From Chitinophagaceae bacterium (GTDB taxonomy: Bacteria > Bacteroidota > Bacteroidia > Chitinophagales > Chitinophagaceae), in the NCBI GenBank assembly GCA_017989935.1, contig JAGNOY010000085.1:1-7775 (forward strand): DNA of 7,775 bases. The letters run 5' to 3'. Position numbers and translations under genes: made by a program. The notes under the pieces are model-generated. The model was not told the origin of the DNA. It made no database searches and saw only the letters and a program-made list of their open reading frames with translations. Positions 1-6,392 of the stretch are shown piece by piece (the stretch's first letter is position 1; each line of letters begins with the position of its first letter).

Positions 1-570
1 TTAATATTGATTTACAAGCTACTAAAGATAGGGTCCTGATTTAGCTGATTTGTAAGTTTCGTGCCATTTTTATGCTCCCGATTTTCAAATCAGTTGCCGC
101 AAGTTTCGGTTCGGGAACCCTTTCATGTTTTTTGTAAAAGGATGTATGATTATCCGTAAAGATACCCGTTTGTTTTTCCACTTTTGCCATGACGCAAAAG
201 TTGAGCAAAAAGTCTAGGCTGAAGATTCTTGGCATAAAAATAATTTCATCTACGCCACTTTTATCCAAACTCGCACATCAAGATATTCGCCATAAATCAA
301 CATTTGTTTGTGCTCAAACAGTGGATAAAAGTTCGGCTTCGATTTCAATATTTTTAGCTGCCTCGAATCTTAGGCCGTCTTTTCCAATGAGATTTTTTAC
401 AATATATTGGTGTTAGATCGAAGCCATCTGTGTTCATTAGATTTATAAGGTAGTTTAGCGGATAGTCAATAAAGGATGTTTTATTAATGTGATATTAATA
501 AATAAAGAAAGAGATATAAATTAGAGAATTACCGTTATATATAATCAATCAATTGAAATGAAAATTTGAA
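1..570. other. Intergenic region without a convincing gene
   Basis: This stretch holds no gene I can support. It contains one copy of the 56-base repeat described at 66-121. Just upstream, CTGATTTG at 45-52 is the reverse complement of CAAATCAG at 86-93, and AAGTTTCG occurs at 54-61 and again at 101-108. Two overlapping open frames of 75 codons exist on opposite strands (41-268 minus, 189-416 plus). Neither has a signal peptide, a recognisable domain or a good upstream signal, and the minus-strand one runs through the non-coding repeat. Positions about 175-416 resemble the degenerate intergenic elements common in Bacteroidota genomes; that is a recollection of general appearance, not a database match. 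Positions 420-570 are very AT-rich with nothing recognisable. Confidence 0.5.
66..121. repeat. 56-base structured repeat, copy 1
   Basis: This segment aligns without gaps to 1643-1698, with 49 of 56 bases identical by hand count. The first 22 bases and the last 17 (TTCGGTTCGGGAACCCT, 105-121) are identical, and the seven differences all fall in the middle. TCCCGA at 76-81 can pair with TCGGGA at 111-116, enclosing a weaker inner stem of GCCG (96-99) with CGGT (107-110). A run of six T follows at 128-133, at the same offset as in copy 2. The orientation of the element is unknown. Confidence 0.85.
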
Positions 571-592
571 TATTAAGTTCGTCAACTTAATA
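571..592 (-). terminator. Hairpin overlapping a stop codon, likely terminator
   Basis: TATTAAGTT (571-579) and AACTTAATA (584-592) form a perfect 9-bp stem with loop CGTC. The stop codon of the minus-strand gene ending at 587 lies inside the stem. Read on the minus strand the stem is followed by TTCAAATTTTC, a broken T-rich tail. The stem is AT-rich and the tail imperfect, so termination is likely but not certain. Confidence 0.5.
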
Positions 593-1339
593 ATTCAACA
601 ATTTTCCTTGTTCTAATACGCCATTCTCATTAGAGATTGTATAAAACAAGAAACCATCTGGTAAATTTATAGGAATAGCTTTGGTATTTCTATCAATTAT
701 ATTTCGGCATATACATTGGCCCACATTATTAAAGATGGATACTTTAACTGCTTGCCTATAAGAGTTTGAGGTAATAATAAGTTGGTTAGAGATAGGATTT
801 TGAAATAAGATTTCTTCCTTGCTTGCTACTATTTGATTAGTTCCCGTTGGTGAACAAGGATTGGCCCAACCATTAAAGGTAAAATTAATATTGGCGAAAG
901 TGCTATCGTTCATGTATTGAAAAGGCATACCAGCGACAATTGCACCCGGCTCTCGTTTCATTTCGGCATAAATGGTAATCGTGCTTGGAATTTGAAAAGT
1001 GGCGTTGTTCTTTACATAAAATTTTGCAATAGTACCTTGACTAGTACTTGGAAAAATTAGAGTTGAATTTTCGTCCATGTAAAATGTAACATTATTACTT
1101 GTGCCAATTCCATAATCGTAAGATAAAGTAGCCCCTTGACATAATAAAATTTCTGCACCCGTATAAGGTCCAGCACCGGGATGATTGGAGGAATTATACG
1201 TGGATGTAGTTCCATTGGAAATTACGAATGTGCTATCGAAAGGGCTAGTAGTTTGTCCGATATTTACAGAAATATTTTGGGCATTTGAAAAAAGAAAAGA
1301 AAAAATAAGAAGGCTTAGGTTGAGTACTTGTTTTATCAT
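587..1339 (-). CDS. Small secreted protein with T9SS C-terminal sorting domain
   Basis: This 250-residue protein is probably exported to the cell surface or medium; its specific function is not recognised. Residues 1-20 are a clear Sec signal peptide (a Lys near the start, a Leu/Ile/Phe-rich core, then SNAQ), with cleavage likely near residue 20. Residues 60-155 are rich in short alternating strands with Asn, Thr and Ser (for example NSTLIFPST and NNATFQIPST), a texture typical of short parallel beta-helix or beta-sandwich secreted proteins. The last 75 residues or so, starting near EEILFQNPISNQLII (175-189) and ending at KLLNY, fit a type A sorting domain, as carried by T9SS cargo in Bacteroidota; the usual YPNP box is here FQNP. 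The ATG at 1339 directly precedes the signal peptide. It stands alone, 474 bases from the next gene, so is probably its own transcription unit. I saw no TAnnTTTG box just upstream. Confidence 0.8.
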   Translation of the reverse strand: MIKQVLNLSLLIFSFLFSNAQNISVNIGQTTSPFDSTFVISNGTTSTYNSSNHPGAGPYTGAEILLCQGATLSYDYGIGTSNNVTFYMDENSTLIFPSTSQGTIAKFYVKNNATFQIPSTITIYAEMKREPGAIVAGMPFQYMNDSTFANINFTFNGWANPCSPTGTNQIVASKEEILFQNPISNQLIITSNSYRQAVKVSIFNNVGQCICRNIIDRNTKAIPINLPDGFLFYTISNENGVLEQGKLLNY

Positions 1340-1813
1340 AGTAAATTTTTTATTCAGACTTAGCTATTGTCTTTGTCGTTAGTAAAATTAATTAGTTATG
1401 ACAAATGTGTGACATATTTTTTTCAAGTTGATATGGAGGTAGCTGAATTGCGAAATAAGGGATTGGTTTTGTAAGTCATGGTTATACCCCTTTCTACAAA
1501 GCATTCTCGCTTTATTCTTATATTCTTTTGCATTTGGTAAATCTGAGAATACTATCATAAAATAAATTTCAAAAGGGTTTTTCTAATAGTCAATAATAGC
1601 AGTAGAATTTTCTATTTACATGTCTTGAACAACTAGTGTATGATTTTTATGCTCCCGATTTTCAGCACAGTTACCGAATGATTCGGTTCGGGAACCCTAC
1701 TGAATTTTTTCCTTACCTGGTGAAGTAAAGGAATAAAAAGTTGCCATAAAGAAGCATCGTTTTCAAAGAAATGTTGCATAGTTCAAAACTGGGAATAATT
1801 ATTAAAGGAATCC
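1340..1813. other. 474-base intergenic gap with a repeat copy
   Basis: I see no gene here. The stretch holds the upstream region of the secreted-protein gene ending at 1339, the second copy of the 56-base repeat (1643-1698), and otherwise AT-rich DNA. ATTCTC near 1492 and GAGAAT near 1544 could pair, but over a long loop and weakly. No tRNA, terminator with a good T-run, or promoter matching TTTG-N20-TAnnTTTG was found for either flanking minus-strand gene. Confidence 0.5.
1643..1698. repeat. 56-base structured repeat, copy 2
   Basis: This is the second copy of the element at 66-121, in the same orientation. The outer stem TCCCGA (1653-1658) with TCGGGA (1688-1693) is kept. The inner stem is better than in copy 1: ACCGAA (1673-1678) pairs perfectly with TTCGGT (1682-1687) across loop TGA. 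A run of six T follows at 1705-1710, seven bases after the repeat ends, as in copy 1. On the minus strand both copies can be read in one frame (RVPEPNHSVTVLKIGSIK here), but six of the seven differences change the amino acid. That argues for a nucleic-acid element and not a conserved peptide. Confidence 0.85.
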
Positions 1814-2170
1814 TTATTTTACCAATTCATCGCCTATTTCATCAATTTCATTTATTTGATGTAGGTTTTTTGGGTTAGGCCCGTACTCATTGATTTCAGC
1901 ATGACTGTCTGCTAATAACATCCAAAAAATGTAAAATGGAATGAGTTGATACCAACCACTTCTGCCAATGTCATGACATCTTTTAGCACCTTGCGCCCAC
2001 ATAAACCACAACAAAGGAATAAAGGCAAACATTAAAAATATTGGGACAATTTCTCCTGTTTCTTGCAAGAGTAAAGAAATCGAAAATGCAATCACAAAAT
2101 AAATCAAATAGGATAGTCCGTATTCTTTACGTCTGATTCGACCTTCAAATGAAAATGGGGCTTTAAACAT
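1814..2170 (-). CDS. DUF805 family inner-membrane protein
   Basis: This is a 118-residue integral membrane protein of the DUF805 family (the E. coli YhaH/YhaI type), whose biochemical role is unknown. The family signature is plain: an N-terminal F-x-GR-x-RR-x-EY motif (residues 8-17), the core GAKRCHDIGRSGW (61-73) and a C-terminal NEYGPNPKN (94-102). Hydrophobic segments lie at about 19-36, 41-58 and 74-87, so I count three membrane spans where many relatives have four. The last 16 residues are acidic and probably cytoplasmic. The ATG at 2170 puts the FxGR motif at its usual distance from the N terminus. The length matches the family. It lies 104 bases downstream of the propeller gene on the same strand; co-transcription is possible, but no functional link is evident. 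Confidence 0.9.
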   Translation of the reverse strand: MFKAPFSFEGRIRRKEYGLSYLIYFVIAFSISLLLQETGEIVPIFLMFAFIPLLWFMWAQGAKRCHDIGRSGWYQLIPFYIFWMLLADSHAEINEYGPNPKNLHQINEIDEIGDELVK

Positions 2171-2274
2171 ATGAGTGGTTATGAGGGTTTAATTTTGTGA
2201 AGGAATTAAGAAAGATTGTAACTTGAATTTATGGTCGCCAATTCAATACAGACATTAAATCTGAAATGAAAGGA

Positions 2275-4095
2275 TTAATTTTTGACAATCATTCTAGTCA
2301 ATTGCGTATTGTCTTTGTCAAGTATCTTTAAAAGATATGCTCCTTTGGCTATTCCGGATATATTAATGTCCGCTTTGGTTTGGCCTATGGTCAAGGCACA
2401 TTTTTTTGCGCGAATTATTTTTCCATCAAGGCTGCAAAGTTGAATATTTAATAGATTTGATTCTGTTGATTTGAAGCTGAGCGTTAATTGATCTTGTACT
2501 GGATTTGGATAATATTCTTCTAAACTAAAACTTGCATTGATAGGGGAAATTTCTGTGATAGATGTTGGCCAAGCAGATCCTGCTTCTGTGGTAATGGAAA
2601 CATACATTTTAGATTTGGTTGTATTTCTACCATCGGCCCAAATATTATATACTTTAGTATCTGTTCTAACTGCATTGTAATAATCGCCAAACCAAGTTCC
2701 CATGTTACTTGCAGAAGAGAAATCTGTAGATTGTGTGCTTAGTTTAGTAGGTGTGCCCCAAGTGCTGCCGTCATTATTAGAAGTTGCCATATAATAGTCA
2801 GAGACCTTAGGTCCATTAATCACATAAGCACCGATAGACACTCTATTGTTGTATGCACATACAGTTGGCATAAGGGCTTTATTGGATGCTCCAAAAATGG
2901 TAGATAAGTTTACAGATGGGCTCCAAGTATTTCCACCATCTGTGGAACGTGAGTAATATGAATTATAATTGGCTCCTGGAGAAACGGGGAAATCTGACCA
3001 AACAATATGAAGGTTATTGTCAGATCCAGCCACCATATTTACCGCGCTATTTTCTCGATCATGAATATAACCATTTCCTTGGGCGCCAAATAAATTTATG
3101 CCCGTAGAAACTAAATTGGGTGTATTGAATGTATTTCCACCATCGTTAGAAACTGCATGCATGACGCTGTTTTGATCTAGATCTGCATAAGAGACGTGTA
3201 ATTTACCATCGTTGGTAACCACCACATTGCCAAATTGTGAGCCACTCATGTTGACTTGTGTTTTGCTTGTGTTAAATTTGGTATTCGCAGGTAATTTCTT
3301 TTTGATGTATTGTCCAGTAAGGGCTGGAGATTCTGACATATTCGGGAAATACACAAATGAACAATATAAGTTGTTTTGATTAGGGCCATTGGTAAGATCC
3401 ACCGCGAACCATTGTCTGTCATACATGCCTTCATAATTATCAAAAGATTCAAAAGAAAGTGGGTCTAAGGCTGTGATGCCAATAAAGCGATCTTTGCCTG
3501 GAGCCACTGTCCAGTTAAGGCCGTTATTTGTAGAAGTCGCTAAAAACATACAAGCATAAGCAGTATCAAAAGAAGTTTGGTCAAAAGAAAGATAGATCCA
3601 AGAGAAATAGAGTTTACCAGTTTTGTCGTAAGCAAAAATAGGGTCTCCTCCACCTACTATTGAGCCTGTCGGGAAAATTTCGGCCAAATAATTTGCTGCA
3701 TTGAAAGAACTCTTAGTCCAATTTAAGCCGCCATTGGTAGAGGAATAAATTGGGAAGGCAAGGCCAGTAGTTGAATTATCCATATAACTCATCACTAGAT
3801 TGTTTGGATTGGTTGGATCGATAGCTATTTGTGCTTCGCCTTCTTCTACACTGGTAGAATTACTGTTGCTCACTTTTAATTCAGTGGCTCTTATTTTCTT
3901 TGTATTTTCTTTAGATGATTGCTCTTGGGCTTTCACTGCATCTTCAATTTTAACAGGCGTGCGCCATTTTTCATTTTTTACAGCCTTTAACATGTCTAGT
4001 TTAGAGATAGGGCGCGCAGTTTGGGCATGGCTTGGGCATTGAATCAATAGTACAACAACAAGGGTAAATAGTAAGGTTATTTTATGCATAAACAT
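2275..4095 (-). CDS. T9SS-exported Asp-box (BNR) beta-propeller protein
   Basis: This 606-residue protein is secreted and probably surface-bound. Residues 1-25 form a signal peptide ending in SHAQ. Residues 85-500 carry at least five Asp-box (BNR) repeats of the form S-x-D/N-x-G-x-T/N-W: 119-126, 188-195, 316-323, 384-391 and 439-446. Such repeats mark sialidase-like beta-propellers. DRQWFAVD (226-233), FGDYYNAV (469-476) and WADGR (486-490) recall the broad group annotated as exo-alpha-sialidase. I do not see the FRIP motif that true sialidases carry, so sialidase activity should not be assumed; the propeller may bind glycan or protein. Residues from about 527 (EEYYPNPVQDQLTLSF) to the end are a typical T9SS type A sorting domain. 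Met1 (4095) and Met3 (4089) are both possible starts and give the same mature protein. It begins 59 bases after the beta-lactamase stop on the same strand. Confidence 0.88.
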   Translation of the reverse strand: MFMHKITLLFTLVVVLLIQCPSHAQTARPISKLDMLKAVKNEKWRTPVKIEDAVKAQEQSSKENTKKIRATELKVSNSNSTSVEEGEAQIAIDPTNPNNLVMSYMDNSTTGLAFPIYSSTNGGLNWTKSSFNAANYLAEIFPTGSIVGGGDPIFAYDKTGKLYFSWIYLSFDQTSFDTAYACMFLATSTNNGLNWTVAPGKDRFIGITALDPLSFESFDNYEGMYDRQWFAVDLTNGPNQNNLYCSFVYFPNMSESPALTGQYIKKKLPANTKFNTSKTQVNMSGSQFGNVVVTNDGKLHVSYADLDQNSVMHAVSNDGGNTFNTPNLVSTGINLFGAQGNGYIHDRENSAVNMVAGSDNNLHIVWSDFPVSPGANYNSYYSRSTDGGNTWSPSVNLSTIFGASNKALMPTVCAYNNRVSIGAYVINGPKVSDYYMATSNNDGSTWGTPTKLSTQSTDFSSASNMGTWFGDYYNAVRTDTKVYNIWADGRNTTKSKMYVSITTEAGSAWPTSITEISPINASFSLEEYYPNPVQDQLTLSFKSTESNLLNIQLCSLDGKIIRAKKCALTIGQTKADINISGIAKGAYLLKILDKDNTQLTRMIVKN

Positions 4096-4100
4096 TTTTT

Positions 4101-4120
4101 ATTAACTAAACGAAGTTAAT
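4101..4120 (-). promoter_or_regulatory. Inverted repeat just upstream of propeller start
   Basis: ATTAACT (4101-4107) and AGTTAAT (4114-4120) form a perfect 7-bp inverted repeat around AAACGA. It sits five bases before the first start codon of the propeller gene and within the 59-base gap after the beta-lactamase. It could be an operator, a hairpin affecting translation, or a weak terminator of the beta-lactamase transcript (the minus strand continues as AATAAAAAATG, with no T-run). The stem is AT-rich, so chance is possible. Confidence 0.35.
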
Positions 4121-4154
4121 CAAATCGAGCTTAGCATTCAAATTTCAAGAAAAC

Positions 4155-5006
4155 TTATTTGATGATTTGCCTTTCACGTAAAATGTCTTTGAGAATATTG
4201 ATACGTTTTTCTTTGTAGGCATTAGAAGTATCAGGGGTATTAAAGTTCATGGCAAAAAAGTAAGGTTTGTAATTGGTTTCTTCTTTTTTAGTGAGTACGC
4301 CAATCTGTGTTTCTTTTCTTTCTATAAAGCCTACTACCCAGGCAAGTATTCCTTTCTCGTCGAGGTAAGTACCTGTTTTGAAATACAGTTTATATTCGGT
4401 GCTATCTTCTCGCAACATAATGCTTCGAACAATACGTTGGGTTCGTTGAGAAAATGGAAGTTTATCGAAATATAAGCGTTTCATTAATAGCACTTGTTCG
4501 TCTGGAGAAATAGTTAAATCGCCATTTAGCCAAAATTGATCAATGGTGTCTCCAATGTTTTGGTTGCCATATTTTAAAGTATCGATCCATTTTTTCATTT
4601 CAACTTTACCAATTCTACGGGCAATTTCTTGATAGTAGGGCACACTGCTTACTTTAAACGCTTCACGCATTGTTAAATCCTTGTTCCAATCATCTCGATA
4701 ACGTTTGATGCCATCCCACGGGATTACCATGTCTTCACTTTTGGCCACATTGATATCTAAGGCAATGAGGGAATTTGCAATTTTAAAGGTAGAAGCAGGG
4801 GTAACTCTTTTACTTACTCTTGGTAAATTATAGTAAAACACTTGATCGTGACTATTATCTGCAATTTCAAAGCATCCTGAATCGATGGCATATTTTTTAA
4901 AAATATCGCCCCAAGCAGGCACTTCTTTAATATTTTGTCTTTTGCAAGCAGAGAAGGCAAGAGCAAAGAAAACGGCAATAAGATAAATTCTTTTCATAAT
5001 GATCAT
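4155..5006 (-). CDS. Class D (OXA-type) beta-lactamase, lipoprotein
   Basis: This serine beta-lactamase would hydrolyse beta-lactam antibiotics through an acyl-enzyme intermediate. All class D motifs are present in the 283-residue frame: PASTFK with nucleophile Ser72 and Lys75 (the lysine normally carboxylated), Ser120-Ser121-Val122 (the SxV motif), Tyr146-Gly147-Asn148 (YGN), Trp159 in QFWLNG (the tryptophan that stabilises the carboxylated lysine), and Lys210-Thr-Gly-Thr (KTG). Length fits OXA enzymes. The N terminus is a lipoprotein signal: KR, a hydrophobic core, then FSAC with Cys21 as likely lipidation site, so the enzyme is probably membrane-anchored. Met4 (ATG at 4997) gives the more normal signal peptide and may be the real start. 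A BlaR1 sensor is unlikely, because no membrane or protease domain precedes the domain. The substrate range cannot be read from sequence. No blaI or blaR1 gene is in the window. Confidence 0.93.
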   Translation of the reverse strand: MIIMKRIYLIAVFFALAFSACKRQNIKEVPAWGDIFKKYAIDSGCFEIADNSHDQVFYYNLPRVSKRVTPASTFKIANSLIALDINVAKSEDMVIPWDGIKRYRDDWNKDLTMREAFKVSSVPYYQEIARRIGKVEMKKWIDTLKYGNQNIGDTIDQFWLNGDLTISPDEQVLLMKRLYFDKLPFSQRTQRIVRSIMLREDSTEYKLYFKTGTYLDEKGILAWVVGFIERKETQIGVLTKKEETNYKPYFFAMNFNTPDTSNAYKEKRINILKDILRERQIIK

Positions 5007-5013
5007 TTACAAG

Positions 5014-5030
5014 GATTCAATACTTGAATC
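5014..5030 (-). promoter_or_regulatory. Perfect palindrome in beta-lactamase leader, possible operator
   Basis: GATTCAA (5014-5020) and TTGAATC (5024-5030) are perfect reverse complements around TAC, making a 17-base palindrome. It lies between the candidate -7 box (5041-5048) and the beta-lactamase start, close to where transcription should begin. That is a natural place for a repressor site, or for a short mRNA hairpin. It does not match the TACA/TGTA core of BlaI/MecI operators. The regulator is unknown. Confidence 0.45.
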
Positions 5031-5040
5031 GTTGAGGGCT

Positions 5041-5048
5041 CAAAATTA
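5041..5048 (-). promoter_or_regulatory. Candidate -7 box for the beta-lactamase gene
   Basis: Read on the minus strand this is TAATTTTG, which fits the Bacteroidota -7 consensus TAnnTTTG, 34 bases before the first possible start codon. No TTTG is found about 20 bases further upstream, so only half of the promoter signature is present. The flanks are AT-rich and such boxes arise by chance. Confidence 0.35.
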
Positions 5049-5110
5049 AGTCACAAACCTTTATATGACTTACAGAAGTTTGATAATTAATTTTGATAGG
5101 GTAAATTAGT

Positions 5111-5300
5111 AGACGTGGAAAGATACGCCCGGTGAAGATGGTGCATGCGGGTATACATGGTTTGTTGTATTGCGGCAACGATGGCAGTGAAAAGCCCGCA
5201 TCATGCGCCTCGCGTGAGCGGACTTGTAACGAACAGCGTGTGTGCCGCCCAAAAAAGAGAAAGTTGTTGACTTCGTTCTCATGCCATGCTTCTCAACAGA
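5111..5300. other. GC-rich structured element upstream of thiL (possible RNA or repeat)
   Basis: Positions 5121-5250 are about 57% G+C by hand count, against about 25% for 5041-5100. GGTGC (5140-5144) pairs with GCGCC (5205-5209, one G-U), and ATGCGGG (5145-5151) pairs perfectly with CCCGCAT (5195-5201). This gives a 12-bp helix broken only by a 3-base bulge (5202-5204). Inside it, ATACA (5153-5157) pairs with TGTAT (5166-5170), and a short TGC/GCA stem can form at 5171-5186. Downstream, GCGG (5218-5221) can pair with CCGC (5245-5248), and TGTTGA (5265-5270) with TCAACA (5293-5298). It may be a non-coding RNA, a cis-regulatory leader of thiL, or one copy of a dispersed palindromic repeat. No known family is recognised; TPP riboswitch signatures (CUGAGA and partner) are absent. 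The minus-strand frame at 5106-5390 reads as His/Arg/Ser/Thr-rich low-information protein and runs into thiL, so I do not call it. Confidence 0.5.
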
Positions 5301-5308
5301 TTTGATTG

Positions 5309-5316
5309 TACATTTG
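5309..5316 (+). promoter_or_regulatory. Candidate -7 box for thiL
   Basis: TACATTTG fits the Bacteroidota -7 consensus TAnnTTTG and is identical to the box before rpmH in this window. It lies only 13 bases before the thiL ATG, so transcription from it would give a very short leader. No TTTG is seen 19-21 bases upstream. A second possible box, TAATTTTG at 5088-5095, would instead place the structured element inside a leader of about 230 bases. Confidence 0.4.
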
Positions 5317-5329
5317 CCCAAAAAAAGGT

Positions 5330-6370
5330 ATGCCTCAACGAACTGAAATTGCGTCATTAGGAGAATTTGCGTTGATTGATCATTTGACACGTTTTAATGA
5401 AACCCGCAATGCTAGTACGTTATTGAGTATTGGCGACGATGCGGCTGTGATAGATTCTTTCGGAAAGCAAGTGGTAGTGAGTACGGATATGTTAGTAGAA
5501 GGGGTACATTTTGATTTGATGTATGTGCCTTTGAAGCATTTGGGATATAAATCTGTAGTAGTAAACTTATCGGATATTTATGCGATGAATGCAGAGCCCA
5601 TGCAAATCACCTTGAGTATAGCCATTTCGAATAGATTTAGTGTAGAAGCCTTAGATGAGTTTTATGAGGGAGTAAATTTAGCTTGCGAAAGATATGGAGT
5701 TGATTTGATTGGTGGAGATACAACGTCTTCGCAAAAGGGCATGGTGATTAGCATAACGGCGATTGGGCAAGTAGATGAAAATAAATTTGTGACTAGAAAA
5801 GGCGCAAAAGAAAATGACTTGATTTGTGTGACAGGTGATTTGGGAGCTTCGTATATGGGGTTGTTGTTGATGGAAAGAGAAAAGAAAATATTTTTAGAAA
5901 ATCCAGGGGTGCAACCTAATTTAGAGAATCAGGCTTATGTAATTGAAAGATTTTTGAAGCCAGAAGCACGCAAAAAAATGATAGCTTGGTTTCAAGAACA
6001 TGATTTAATGCCAACTTCGATGATAGACATTAGTGATGGTTTGAGTTCTGAGGTATTGCATTTGTGTAAGCAAAGCGAAACGGGCTGTGTGATTTATGAA
6101 GAAAAGTTGCCTATTCATGATCAAACAAGAGAGAATGCCGCTAAGTTTGGTATTGCCGCTACTACAGCTGCATTGAATGGAGGTGAGGATTATGAATTAT
6201 TATTTACTGTTGCTGCTTCAGATTTTGAAAAAATAAAAGAATGTGAGATGTTGACGATAATTGGTCATATGAGCAGTGCTGATAAAGGAAAAGTGTTGAT
6301 TACAAATGCTGAGAAAAGGGTAGAATTAACTGCTCAAGGCTGGAATCCGATAAAAAATACGTTAGATTAA
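5330..6370 (+). CDS. thiL: Thiamine-monophosphate kinase ThiL
   Basis: ThiL phosphorylates thiamine monophosphate with ATP to give thiamine pyrophosphate, the last step of cofactor synthesis, in the cytoplasm. The 346-residue product has the full set of family motifs in order: GEFALID near the N terminus (11-17), IGDDAAV (34-40), STD (51-53) followed by LVEGVHF, NLSD (79-82), GGDTT (128-132), DISDGL (233-238) and GGEDYELLFT (284-293). The Asp-rich motifs bind Mg2+ and nucleotide. The N-terminal half is the AIRS/PurM-type ATP-binding domain and the C-terminal half the second PurM-type domain. Length is close to the usual 310-350. The ATG at 5330 is preferred: the frame stays open upstream to a TTG at 5306, but that adds only MYICPKKG, which has no family counterpart, and would start inside the candidate promoter. 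No other thiamine gene lies in the window. Confidence 0.96.
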   Translation: MPQRTEIASLGEFALIDHLTRFNETRNASTLLSIGDDAAVIDSFGKQVVVSTDMLVEGVHFDLMYVPLKHLGYKSVVVNLSDIYAMNAEPMQITLSIAISNRFSVEALDEFYEGVNLACERYGVDLIGGDTTSSQKGMVISITAIGQVDENKFVTRKGAKENDLICVTGDLGASYMGLLLMEREKKIFLENPGVQPNLENQAYVIERFLKPEARKKMIAWFQEHDLMPTSMIDISDGLSSEVLHLCKQSETGCVIYEEKLPIHDQTRENAAKFGIAATTAALNGGEDYELLFTVAASDFEKIKECEMLTIIGHMSSADKGKVLITNAEKRVELTAQGWNPIKNTLD

Positions 6371-6390
6371 TCATTTACTCGATGATTTTT
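6369..6390 (+). terminator. Short hairpin at the thiL stop, possible terminator
   Basis: AATCAT (6369-6374) pairs perfectly with ATGATT (6382-6387) around a seven-base loop, and a T-run (6386-6390) overlaps the end of the stem. The hairpin overlaps the thiL stop codon and directly precedes the candidate promoter of the next gene. The stem is short and AT-rich, so it may be weak. Confidence 0.35.
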
Positions 6391-6392
6391 AT

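Noticed and set aside
41..268. 75-codon minus-strand open frame
   Set aside because: It runs through the 56-base repeat, whose two copies differ almost only by amino-acid-changing substitutions, and it has no domain, signal or promoter. More likely non-coding.
189..416. 75-codon plus-strand open frame
   Set aside because: No recognisable domain or upstream signal, overlaps the opposite frame, and lies in degenerate AT-rich intergenic DNA.
2275..4095. Calling the propeller a functional sialidase
   Set aside because: Asp-boxes are clear, but I do not see the FRIP motif or a recognisable arginine triad; the repeat alone does not prove the activity.
5014..5030. BlaI/MecI operator
   Set aside because: The palindrome lacks the TACA/TGTA half-site core and no blaI or blaR1 gene is present.
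5111..5300. tRNA, tmRNA or SRP RNA
   Set aside because: No T-loop motif, CCA end or SRP core loop could be found on either strand.
5101..5329. TPP riboswitch ahead of thiL
   Set aside because: Expected because of the gene, but the conserved CUGAGA segment and its partner motif are absent.
5106..5390. 94-codon minus-strand open frame across the structured element
   Set aside because: It overlaps the start of thiL on the other strand; its His/Arg/Ser/Thr-rich composition follows from the GC-rich palindromic DNA, and no domain is visible.
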